Source: an uncultured Porphyromonadaceae bacterium (GTDB lineage Bacteria > Bacteroidota > Bacteroidia > Bacteroidales > Muribaculaceae). Taken from it: a stretch of DNA of 41,137 nucleotides. The DNA is taken from the NCBI GenBank assembly GCA_947177405.1, contig CAMWUJ010000024.1, positions 1 to 41,137 on the forward strand, given 5' to 3'. Shown here one piece after another: positions 18,020 through 25,241 of this stretch. Every line of letters begins with the position of its first letter. Within the stretch, counting starts at the first letter, position 1. The notes below the pieces were generated by a model. The model was not told the DNA's origin. It did not search any database and was given only the letters and a program-made list of their open reading frames with translations. The position numbers and the translations under genes were made by a program.

Positions 18020-18775
18020 ATGAACAGATATAATAGAAATCGAATATATGTGGGCGAAGAAGAGCAAGAAAAAGTGCGTGAGACAAAGATCTTGCTAGGC
18101 GGAGCAGGTATTGGAAGCATTATCGCTGAATGTGCCCTGCGCTTCGGCTTTGAAGATATTGTGATTGTTGATGGTGACAAGGTTGAATTGACAAACCTTA
18201 ATCGACAAAATTATGAAAACCGAGATATAGGGAAATATAAAGCAGAATGCCTTGCGAAACGGTTAAAACGCATAAATCCCAAGGCAAATATTCAGTTCCA
18301 CAACGCTTACATTGATAAAGATAATGTAAGGGAATTGCTTAATGGTGTCAAAATAGCAATCAATGCCCTTGATTTCAAAAGTGAAATTCCTTTTGTATTC
18401 GATGAATTATGTTCGGAGCGAAAAATACCGGTTCTACATCCCTATAATTTTGGTTGGGGAGCCTTTCTTACAATTGTTAAGCCGGGAAGTTATCAACTTA
18501 AAGAACTATCCGAAGAATGGTCGGGATTTGAGTTAAAAATGGCAGAATTTGTGGCTCGTTACTGTATGTTTTGGAATATACCTAATAGATGGCTTGATGA
18601 AGTAATTGATGCTTATAAGAGAGAGTCGGAGGGGCTTCCTCCTCCTCAACTTTCTATTGCTTCATGGGTCGTGGCAGGACACTGTGTAAATGCAATTTTT
18701 GACATTATAACCGGAAAAGAGGTGAAATATTTCCCAAAATTTTATTTCTCATCCTTAAGGTGCGATATAACATAA
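18020..18775 (+). CDS. E1-like ThiF/MoeB/HesA family adenylyltransferase
   Basis: The 251-aa protein has the E1 nucleotide-binding fold: ILLGGAGIGS (residues 25-33), acidic Asp51/Asp53, the LTNLNRQ motif with Arg62 for ATP, and INALD (114-118). Members activate a C-terminal carboxylate with ATP, as in ThiS or MoaD activation or in peptide modification. There is no neighbouring ubiquitin-like carrier protein and no obvious CxxC zinc pair. It is driven by its own operator-promoter and sits just before the acyltransferase gene, so a shared small-molecule pathway is likely. The substrate is unknown. Confidence 0.82.
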   Translation: MNRYNRNRIYVGEEEQEKVRETKILLGGAGIGSIIAECALRFGFEDIVIVDGDKVELTNLNRQNYENRDIGKYKAECLAKRLKRINPKANIQFHNAYIDKDNVRELLNGVKIAINALDFKSEIPFVFDELCSERKIPVLHPYNFGWGAFLTIVKPGSYQLKELSEEWSGFELKMAEFVARYCMFWNIPNRWLDEVIDAYKRESEGLPPPQLSIASWVVAGHCVNAIFDIITGKEVKYFPKFYFSSLRCDIT

Positions 18776-18809
18776 TATTATATCAACCTTTCAATAGACG
18801 ACAAAAATA

Positions 18810-18825
18810 CTACACAAAAGTGTAG
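18810..18825. promoter_or_regulatory. Upstream palindromic operator of the acyltransferase gene
   Basis: CTACACAAAAGTGTAG is a 6-bp-arm palindrome around AAAA. Its centre is 39 bases upstream of the second operator at 18841-18872, giving the gene tandem sites. Confidence 0.7.
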
Positions 18826-18840
18826 ATTTTTGCTTTATAA

Positions 18841-18894
18841 TAGCGGTATTACACAAAAGTGTAATACCGCTACTTCTATTTGGGTATAATTTTG
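18841..18894 (+). promoter_or_regulatory. Extended palindromic operator and promoter of the acyltransferase gene
   Basis: Perfect 14-bp arms TAGCGGTATTACAC and GTGTAATACCGCTA flank AAAA (18841-18872). The -7 box TAATTTTG (18887-18894) begins exactly 28 bases after the AAAA centre. The gene starts 20 bases later, so the leader is very short. Confidence 0.75.
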
Positions 18895-18913
18895 CAGAAA
18901 AATTGCAAAATTT

Positions 18914-19540
18914 ATGGAGTCAAAAATTTGGACATGTGATAAGTATGCTATTTTTCAAGTTGGCAATGACCGAATTCATGAAATAGTTGAATTTGTAGTA
19001 ACTCAAAACTATGGTCACCATACATCACATTCACTTCCTATTATAGCTAAAAGTGAGATTGAAGACATTTGCAAAGAGGAAATCTCCTATTCAAAAGATT
19101 CAACATATTTTATTGTCCGGGATAAAGTTGGGAAATTGATCGGGAGCATAAGGGTCTTCCGATGGGACAAGCAGACGCCAATGCCTATGCAGAAGATATT
19201 CCACATTTCCCCATTAGAGATGGTGGAGGATACACCAGCTACTTCCTTCTGGCATATTGGACGATTTGCTATTGATTCAACCTCCGACTTCTCTACCATC
19301 ATATTGTTCAAGCAGCTCATGGCACTCGCTGTTTCTCTGATACTGGGGGAGGATGACAGTTATATGATTGCAGAAACCGACAAACATCTTCTACGGGTAA
19401 TGAACGCCCTCGGCATCGAGACGCATCAGATAGGCAATCCGCTCATTTACCTTGCATCCGAGACAATCCCTGTGTATTCAAGTAAAAAAGGACTAACCAA
19501 GTTCTACCAAAGTTGTTATCCCCTTCTTGACGTATCATAG
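18914..19540 (+). CDS. LuxI/FeeM-like N-acyltransferase
   Basis: This 208-aa protein looks like the GNAT-fold family that includes acyl-homoserine lactone synthases and N-acyl amino acid synthases. Supporting features are KVGKLIGSIRVFRWD (71-85, like the G-x-x-RL strand of LuxI), SFWHIGRFAID (111-121, like E-x-SRFAV) and MIAETDKHLLRVMNALGIET followed by HQIG (151-174, like the LuxI 'LLRRAGW...RLG' helix). The Glu of E-x-SRF is replaced by His114, so the amine substrate may differ from homoserine lactone. Two palindromic operators precede it. A decayed duplicate exists at 24669-25121. Family-level call only; the product is unknown. Confidence 0.65.
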   Translation: MESKIWTCDKYAIFQVGNDRIHEIVEFVVTQNYGHHTSHSLPIIAKSEIEDICKEEISYSKDSTYFIVRDKVGKLIGSIRVFRWDKQTPMPMQKIFHISPLEMVEDTPATSFWHIGRFAIDSTSDFSTIILFKQLMALAVSLILGEDDSYMIAETDKHLLRVMNALGIETHQIGNPLIYLASETIPVYSSKKGLTKFYQSCYPLLDVS

Positions 19541-19556
19541 AAGACATCAATCATAC

Positions 19557-19639
19557 TACACAAAAGTGTATAAATGATTTAAAAATCAAGGAAATACCCT
19601 TTTGTGTACCATACATGTATGGAGTTCTGATTAATTTTG
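19557..19639 (+). promoter_or_regulatory. Tandem palindromic operators and promoter of the split lipoprotein gene
   Basis: TACACAAAAGTGTA (19557-19570) and TACCCTTTTGTGTA (19595-19608) have centres 38 bases apart. The -7 box TAATTTTG (19632-19639) begins exactly 28 bases after the second TTTT. The second operator has one deviant half-site base (C for A). Confidence 0.75.
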
Positions 19640-19692
19640 CACAGTAATAAATGAGATGAAGTCGACAACATCGAAATCAAAAAACAGAAAAA

Positions 19693-20663
19693 ATGAAATT
19701 AATAACTAAGCCAATCAAAGCAATGGCATATATATTGGCCATATGCTCTCTTGCATCTTGTAACAATGAAGATGCGCCCACCTCAGTTTCTCAAGCAGAA
19801 CAGAATCCTGACGAATTCCTTAACATAACCTATGAGGGGGAACTGTATAGGAATATCCCTACCACCTATGACAAGAATGGTGAATTCGTGTTTCTTGACG
19901 ATGAGTTCGCAAAGATATATGAAGAGAACCTGAAAGGTTCCACCACTCTCTCGATTCATCTAATCGATGAATCATCCATCGAGATGTTCAAAACACTTGA
20001 GGACAATCTTCTCGCACATGGAATCGACCCTATCACTATTCCTGTTGAGGAGGGTGCCTCTACTAGAACAGGAGTGTCATCAGAAGAGAATTTCCTCGGT
20101 ACGGTAGATCTTTGGGATGATAAAGGATTTAAGGATACTCATTGGCAGTTTGGTATACTGACTGCCTCTAACCCTAAATGGTTCTAGTGGTCGGTTAAGA
20201 ATATTAGAAGTATTATAGGTAATTTTTTGCTTTAATAGTATAGATATTTTGTGCTAATTATAATATTATACATCCTTTTTCTTGTCAAAAAAGCAACCAT
20301 TCTTATGACTACAATAACCGTTTTTTCGTTTTCCGACCACTAGAACCTAAATGGGTAGAGAATCTCAAATCACCGTATAAGTTTAACGATAAATGCTCTT
20401 CGCTAATATTGACCAATTATCTCCCTAATGACGCATCAAAAGATCTGAATATGGGATCCTACACACTTAAATACTCAGAGGCAACGTTGGTATTTATTGG
20501 GTATGATGATCGAGGATATACGGATCGAACCTTCACAGCTTTAGCTAACCCAGGTGAAACTAAACAATGGCGAGAACTCAAGAATTTCAATGATAAGATG
20601 AGTTCATTGAAGCTTTTCTTTGCTAAGACTGGTGTCTTTACGACCGAAGGAGCCTCTAAATAA
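19693..20663 (+). pseudogene. Lipoprotein gene split by a MITE
   Basis: The 5' part encodes a lipoprotein (lipobox LASC after a hydrophobic run) and stops at 20185-20187 inside the inserted element. The 3' part resumes in a shifted frame at about 20346 (PKWVENLKSPYKF...). Removing the 164-bp insert plus the 9-bp target duplication (173 bases) restores one reading frame of about 265 aa. The last ~100 residues contain YDDRGYTDRTF and FNDKMSSLKLF, reminiscent of a beta/gamma-crystallin-like motif; that is tentative. It may still make a 164-aa truncated lipoprotein. It is transcribed from the operator-promoter at 19557-19639. Confidence 0.85.
20182..20345. mobile_element. 164-bp MITE with 13-15 bp terminal inverted repeats
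   Basis: The ends are TTCTAGTGGTCGG and CCGACCACTAGAA. The direct repeat CCTAAATGG flanks the element (20173-20181 and 20346-20354). An alternative reading is 15-bp ends starting GG with a 5-bp TAAAT duplication. The inside is A+T-rich and has no ORF, so it must be mobilised by a transposase encoded elsewhere. It interrupts the lipoprotein gene. Confidence 0.88.
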
Positions 20664-20676
20664 ACCATGCAAGAGG

Positions 20677-20773
20677 GAGAATGTTGTTAAGTCTTATTCA
20701 TATCTAACAGTATGTATTAAGCTTATAGTTAGGACTGAGATAACAACATTCTCTCTGTTTAGACTCATTTTTT
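20677..20773 (+). terminator. Large inverted repeat after the split lipoprotein gene
   Basis: GAGAATGTTGTTAAGTCTTA (20677-20696) pairs with 20730-20753 (TAGGACT, a 4-base bulge, then TAACAACATTCTC). A six-T run follows at 20768-20773. The loop is long (about 33 bases), and the T run is offset, so it is an imperfect terminator. Confidence 0.55.
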
Positions 20774-20790
20774 ATAATACAAAATCTATT

Positions 20791-21216
20791 ATGCGTACAG
20801 TATATTCTTTCCTATCATTCATAATTCTCTTAATTATGTCATCATGCAGCAATCAGGATGAACCCTCTCCTGACAATGAAGGTAGTCCACGTGATTGGAC
20901 TTATGGAAAAAATCAAGTGCAATTCTACATCGACAATGTGGAGCAGACATCCGTTTCAGAAATCACCGTTAGGTCATTGCAGCTGGAAGGCTCTGGTGAC
21001 AACGATGTATTCCCTTGGTATGATGCAACCCTTAAAGTCAAGGGCCTACTACCCAAAGGTAAGGTTTTCAATATTCAGGTAATGGCTGATGTGGAAAGAT
21101 TTGAAGGTTCCACCGTTTACGATGGAGTTGAATACAATGTTACGGGGGAATATACGGGTAATCCTTTTGAACACTATAAAGATATGGGTATAATCATATA
21201 TCTTGTGAAAAAATAA
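20791..21216 (+). CDS. Small lipoprotein of unknown function
   Basis: I start this gene at the ATG at 20791, which opens a lipoprotein signal (MRTVYSFLSFIILLIMSSC). Sequence further upstream lies in the terminator hairpin. The 141-aa product is predicted to be beta-rich, with no recognised domain. It ends 7 bases before the TonB-type receptor gene, so it is probably the first gene of a three-gene operon with it and the DUF4249 gene. It could be a surface partner of the receptor. Confidence 0.7.
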   Translation: MRTVYSFLSFIILLIMSSCSNQDEPSPDNEGSPRDWTYGKNQVQFYIDNVEQTSVSEITVRSLQLEGSGDNDVFPWYDATLKVKGLLPKGKVFNIQVMADVERFEGSTVYDGVEYNVTGEYTGNPFEHYKDMGIIIYLVKK

Positions 21217-21223
21217 TACGGGT

Positions 21224-23485
21224 ATGGCACGTTGGGCTATAACAATATCTTTTGCTTTGGCTTTTACCTGCTCGTATGCGCAATCTCCGGCCGACACTTT
21301 ACCGAATCAGACTCTCGATGAGGTGATAGTGTCGGCTACCGGTGCACACCGTAACCTACGAGCAGCCGAGATGGGGAGACATGTATTGGGCAAGGATGCA
21401 ATTATGAAACTACCTGTTCTTTTCGGAGAACCCGACGTGGTAAAGGCCTTACAGACTCTTCCAGGTGTATCTCAAGGTGTGGAGGGATTTACGGGGCTAT
21501 ATGTGCATGGTGGTGACAATGATCAGAATCTTTTTTTATATAATGGCTTACCACTTTACCATGTAAGTCACTTGGGAGGGATTTTCTCATCCTTCAACGT
21601 CTCGACAATCCGTAATGTGGATTTCTTCAAGTCTGCTTTTCCGGCAAGGTTCGGAGGCCGCATATCAAGTATCACAAACATAAACATGAGCTCTCCGGAC
21701 TTTGAAAAATACACAGGCAAGTTCACCATCGGTCTATTAGCGGCAAACGGTTATATCTCGGGACCAATAGTCAGAGATAAAGTAGCGTTCAGCGCAGCCG
21801 TAAGACGTTCATGGATTGATGTAGTCGGTTTACCGGCTTTGGCCATTGTCAATGCCATACAGAAAAAGAACGGAAAGAAGACTATCGCTGCCTATAACTT
21901 CACGGACTTCAATGCACGTATTGACTGGAAACTTGGAGAAGGAAAGCTTTATGCAATAGGCTACTACGGTCATGATTATCTCAAAATAGGAGACAGGGAA
22001 TTTGAGTCAACCGACAAGACAATGATTGTCAATCCTGATGGTTCAATTGGTTCTGCAACTCCGGATGAAGACCAGACCCGGTTTTTCGATGAGAATACGA
22101 ACAGACTCTCCTGGGGAAACTGGGGAGTATCTCTCAACGCGGACTACCGTGTTGGACAAGGCAACCTCAATACAGTGGCTTACTATACAAACTATGCGTC
22201 TCATTACAGCCAGAAAAGCGAGCATCAGACTGATCTTTCAGACGATACCACTTACGGTTATACCTTCAACAGCACACGTAACTCCATCGCAGATATAGGT
22301 ATCAATACCCAGTATATTCAACAGTTTGAGGAGCTATATCTACTTAAAACCGGGATTGGCTACGTACATCACAATTATCACCCTGAAGGCTTACAGAATG
22401 AATATGCCGATGCAGAAAGAAATTGGAATGACAATAATGACAACCCGTCGGTCAGATCAAATGAAGTTTTCGCCTATATCGACAATCTGTTTAATTTCGG
22501 AAGTCGGGCATCACTTGACGTAGGCCTGAGGTTTGTAAACCATCAAATTCAGGGCAAATCCTTCCCTCGCCTTGAACCGAGGGCATCCTTAAGGGTAAAT
22601 GTAAGCGACGATTATAGTATAAAGGCATCATACGCATGTATCAACCAATTCGTACAGCAGGTTTCAAGCAACTATATAAATCTACCCACAGATCTTTGGC
22701 AACCCGTCGGAAAAGGAGCACAGCCGTTGGGTAGCGATCAGTATTCTTTAGGTTTCTACGGCAATCTCCCCAAGGGAATGTATTTCTCTGTGGAAGGATG
22801 GTATAAGACAATGCGCAATCTTGTTGAATACCGAGAAGGTATATCATCACTCAATCCGGGCCTTGACTGGGATGAGAAAACCACCACCGGCAAAGGCTGG
22901 GCTTATGGCGTGGATCTCAGCGTGACAAAGGAAGTCGGCAGAGTCACAGGCACGGTTAGCTACGGACTTATGTGGAACTGGCGTAAGTTCGCGGCACTTA
23001 ACGATGGTATGAGATTCCCTGCAAAGTTTGATAACCGTAATAAGATCAATATCAATGCTACCTACAAGCTTAATGACAGGATGGAGTTCAATGCAGGTTG
23101 GACTTATATGACAGGCAACCGGCTGACATTATCGCTCTATAACTATGACGAACCAGGTGATAATTTTCCGGACGCTCCTTCGACAGGTGTTGGCACATCA
23201 GGTTTCGACTGGGAACAGGCTTCCGGCTTGGATTACTATTCGGAAAGGAATAACGTCCGCTTCCCGGCATACCACAGGCTTGACATAGGCATGAGCATAT
23301 ACAAGCGTCTTAAAAACGGAAGAAGGACAATATGGAACTTCAGCCTATATAATACCTATTGCCGCATGAACACCATGACCATACGAAAAGATGACTTTGT
23401 GGGGTTCGGTGATGAAAGCCGGTCATTCCAGAAGTTTGCGCTTATTCCGGTAGTGCCATCCGTTTCCTACACATACGAATTTTGA
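21224..23485 (+). CDS. TonB-dependent receptor-like outer-membrane protein
   Basis: The 753-aa protein has a signal peptide (ends CSYAQ), a TonB-box-like 'TLDEVIVSATG' (about 30) and a plug domain ('VVKALQTLPGVSQGVEGF', 'YVHGGDNDQNLFLYNGLPLY', 'FFKSAFPARFGGRISSI'). A long beta-barrel ends in the C-terminal aromatic strand VSYTYEF. It lacks the usual N-terminal carboxypeptidase-like domain. Pairing with a DUF4249 lipoprotein downstream is a common Bacteroidota arrangement, usually for uptake of an unknown ligand. Here it may import a molecule linked to the acyltransferase module, which is inference. Confidence 0.88.
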   Translation: MARWAITISFALAFTCSYAQSPADTLPNQTLDEVIVSATGAHRNLRAAEMGRHVLGKDAIMKLPVLFGEPDVVKALQTLPGVSQGVEGFTGLYVHGGDNDQNLFLYNGLPLYHVSHLGGIFSSFNVSTIRNVDFFKSAFPARFGGRISSITNINMSSPDFEKYTGKFTIGLLAANGYISGPIVRDKVAFSAAVRRSWIDVVGLPALAIVNAIQKKNGKKTIAAYNFTDFNARIDWKLGEGKLYAIGYYGHDYLKIGDREFESTDKTMIVNPDGSIGSATPDEDQTRFFDENTNRLSWGNWGVSLNADYRVGQGNLNTVAYYTNYASHYSQKSEHQTDLSDDTTYGYTFNSTRNSIADIGINTQYIQQFEELYLLKTGIGYVHHNYHPEGLQNEYADAERNWNDNNDNPSVRSNEVFAYIDNLFNFGSRASLDVGLRFVNHQIQGKSFPRLEPRASLRVNVSDDYSIKASYACINQFVQQVSSNYINLPTDLWQPVGKGAQPLGSDQYSLGFYGNLPKGMYFSVEGWYKTMRNLVEYREGISSLNPGLDWDEKTTTGKGWAYGVDLSVTKEVGRVTGTVSYGLMWNWRKFAALNDGMRFPAKFDNRNKININATYKLNDRMEFNAGWTYMTGNRLTLSLYNYDEPGDNFPDAPSTGVGTSGFDWEQASGLDYYSERNNVRFPAYHRLDIGMSIYKRLKNGRRTIWNFSLYNTYCRMNTMTIRKDDFVGFGDESRSFQKFALIPVVPSVSYTYEF

Positions 23486-23490
23486 ACGAA

Positions 23491-24483
23491 ATGAAAAAGT
23501 CAGCATACAGTATTTCAATTTTTCTTGTATCCGGTTTCTCAGTATTGTCTACCGGATGCTATCAGGATATTGACCTTGATAGATACAAGGGGCAGAACGG
23601 AGAGCATCTGTTGACACTGAACTCCATCGTTAATCCGGATTCCACCATAGCAGTAGCTGCAACCAGAACATATTTCTTTTCCGATATACATAATGAAAGG
23701 AACTATGTAAAGGATCTTGACATACGGCTTATGATAAATGGAGAATACCGAGGTTCACTTGAGTTTGATCCAAACAGCAACCTTTACCGATCTCATATCA
23801 AGCCAAATATAAACGACGTTGTGACACTTAACACACAGTATGGTGATTCAATTATATCGTGTAAGGATATTATACCCGAAACTGTAAGGATTGAGTCGAT
23901 CGAGGTAAGTAGGAAAGGTCCGCTTTCCGTATATACTGACAGGGACTATATTCTCACATACGAGATAACTTTCATTGACCCCACCGGAAAGGACAACTAT
24001 TATTTCCTGCACTACGACACGTCCGATTTTCGCAAAGGCGTGCCTATGGGCGAACGCGATTATACATATGAGTATGTATTCCAGCAACTCGCCAATCGTG
24101 TAAACGCAAATATCCCGGGTTGGGAACCGTATTCACCTTATGGGTTGCCATTCACCGATTACGGTATAGATGGAATAACACATACCTTGACCGTAAGGGA
24201 GATTGTTCAGGGAGGTAACGGCCGGGATCTCACTAAATACTCCACTATGAACCGAAAGTTCAAGTTATTCTCAATTTCCAAAGACTATTACCAATATCTG
24301 CTCAGTGTCCTTTACAATGACAAAGAATCAGAAGGTCTCCACGGAGGTATGATAGATCTCGGCATATCGGAACCAATTAAATATTTCTCCAACATAAAAG
24401 GAGGTGTCGGTATTTTTGCAGCTTATTCTCTTGATGAAGCAGAGACAGATATAATGTCAATTACTGGGAAATTTCCCAAATAA
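23491..24483 (+). CDS. DUF4249 family lipoprotein
   Basis: I choose the ATG at 23491; the in-frame TTG at 23482 overlaps the previous gene's stop. The lipobox is STGC (Cys23). The 330-aa protein shows the DUF4249 layout: an early 'LTLNSIVNPDSTIAVAATRTYFFSD' strand pair, 'VKDLDIRLMING', 'YRSHIKPNINDVVTLN' and a C-terminal beta domain ending 'GIFAAYSLDEAETDI'. DUF4249 proteins accompany TonB-type receptors and are probably surface partners. Five bases separate it from the receptor gene. Confidence 0.85.
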   Translation: MKKSAYSISIFLVSGFSVLSTGCYQDIDLDRYKGQNGEHLLTLNSIVNPDSTIAVAATRTYFFSDIHNERNYVKDLDIRLMINGEYRGSLEFDPNSNLYRSHIKPNINDVVTLNTQYGDSIISCKDIIPETVRIESIEVSRKGPLSVYTDRDYILTYEITFIDPTGKDNYYFLHYDTSDFRKGVPMGERDYTYEYVFQQLANRVNANIPGWEPYSPYGLPFTDYGIDGITHTLTVREIVQGGNGRDLTKYSTMNRKFKLFSISKDYYQYLLSVLYNDKESEGLHGGMIDLGISEPIKYFSNIKGGVGIFAAYSLDEAETDIMSITGKFPK

Positions 24484-24668
24484 CCGTATCTATGGAGATT
24501 CCGAAATTGAGAATAAAGCCTTAATGTAAAAATCAAAAGTAAACCTATGGCTTATATGATGACGTTCTCAAGGTTTGAATTAAGAGATTATGTGTTATTA
24601 TAGAATTTATATACCGATATTGTACGATTATCACTGCATCTGATTCCTATCCTAAAAAGAGTCTTCCT

Positions 24669-25121
24669 TTTCAAAAAATTCGACATATTTATTTGTCCGT
24701 AATAAAGTGGGATAATTGATTGGGTACGTATGAGTAGTCAGATGGGACAAACGGACCCCTACCCCCATGCAGAAGATTTTTCACATATCTCCGCTGAAGA
24801 AAGTCGGTTTTACCCCGGCAACCTCCTTCTGGCACATCGGACGATTCGCCATTGATTCCGCCTCTGGCTTCTCCGCCGTAACATTGTTCAAACAACTCAT
24901 GACCCCTTGCTGTGGAACCCATATTGCGGGAAGATGACATTTATATGATAGCGGAGACAGATAGCCATCTTCTTAGGGTTGTGAACACACTTGGTATCGA
25001 GACCAGAAAGATAGGCAATCCGCTTATCTACCTTGCATCCGAGACAATTCCGGTGTGTTCAAGTAAAAAGGGGCTAACCAAGTCCTACCAAAGGTGTTAT
25101 CCCCTTCTTGCCGCATCGTAG
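24669..25121 (+). pseudogene. Decayed second copy of the LuxI/FeeM-like acyltransferase
   Basis: From 24669 the DNA follows the intact acyltransferase gene from its residue about 60 onward, but with frameshifts. The last part reads in frame from about 24942 (DIYMIAETDSHLLRVVNTLG, then ETRKIGNPLIYLASETIPV). The first 58 codons are missing. The similarity continues through the stop into the tandem operators and promoter, so the duplicated unit is acyltransferase 3' part plus regulatory region. Bases 24484-24668 show nothing recognisable. Confidence 0.85.
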
Positions 25122-25137
25122 CCCACATCGGACATAC

Positions 25138-25220
25138 TACACAAAAGTGTATAAATTGCTTTACAGTCAAAGAAATACACTTTTGTGTTAGTCTACTTTT
25201 GAGTCCTAATATTAATTTTG
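25138..25220 (+). promoter_or_regulatory. Tandem palindromic operators and promoter of the outer-membrane protein gene
   Basis: TACACAAAAGTGTA (25138-25151) and TACACTTTTGTGTT (25176-25189) have centres 38 bases apart. The -7 box TAATTTTG (25213-25220) starts exactly 28 bases after the second TTTT. The geometry is identical to 19557-19639. Confidence 0.78.
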
Positions 25221-25241
25221 CATCAAAAATATAAAATAAAT

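Noticed and set aside
23482-23490. TTG start for the DUF4249 lipoprotein
   Set aside because: It overlaps the stop of the receptor gene and adds only three residues. The ATG at 23491 opens the lipoprotein signal directly.
24689-24940. Minus-strand frame in the acyltransferase pseudogene
   Set aside because: The plus-strand similarity to 18914-19540 explains the sequence; the antisense frame has no features.
25218-25241. Upstream start for the outer-membrane protein
   Set aside because: These codons lie in the -7 box and transcript start region; ATG 25242 begins a proper signal peptide.
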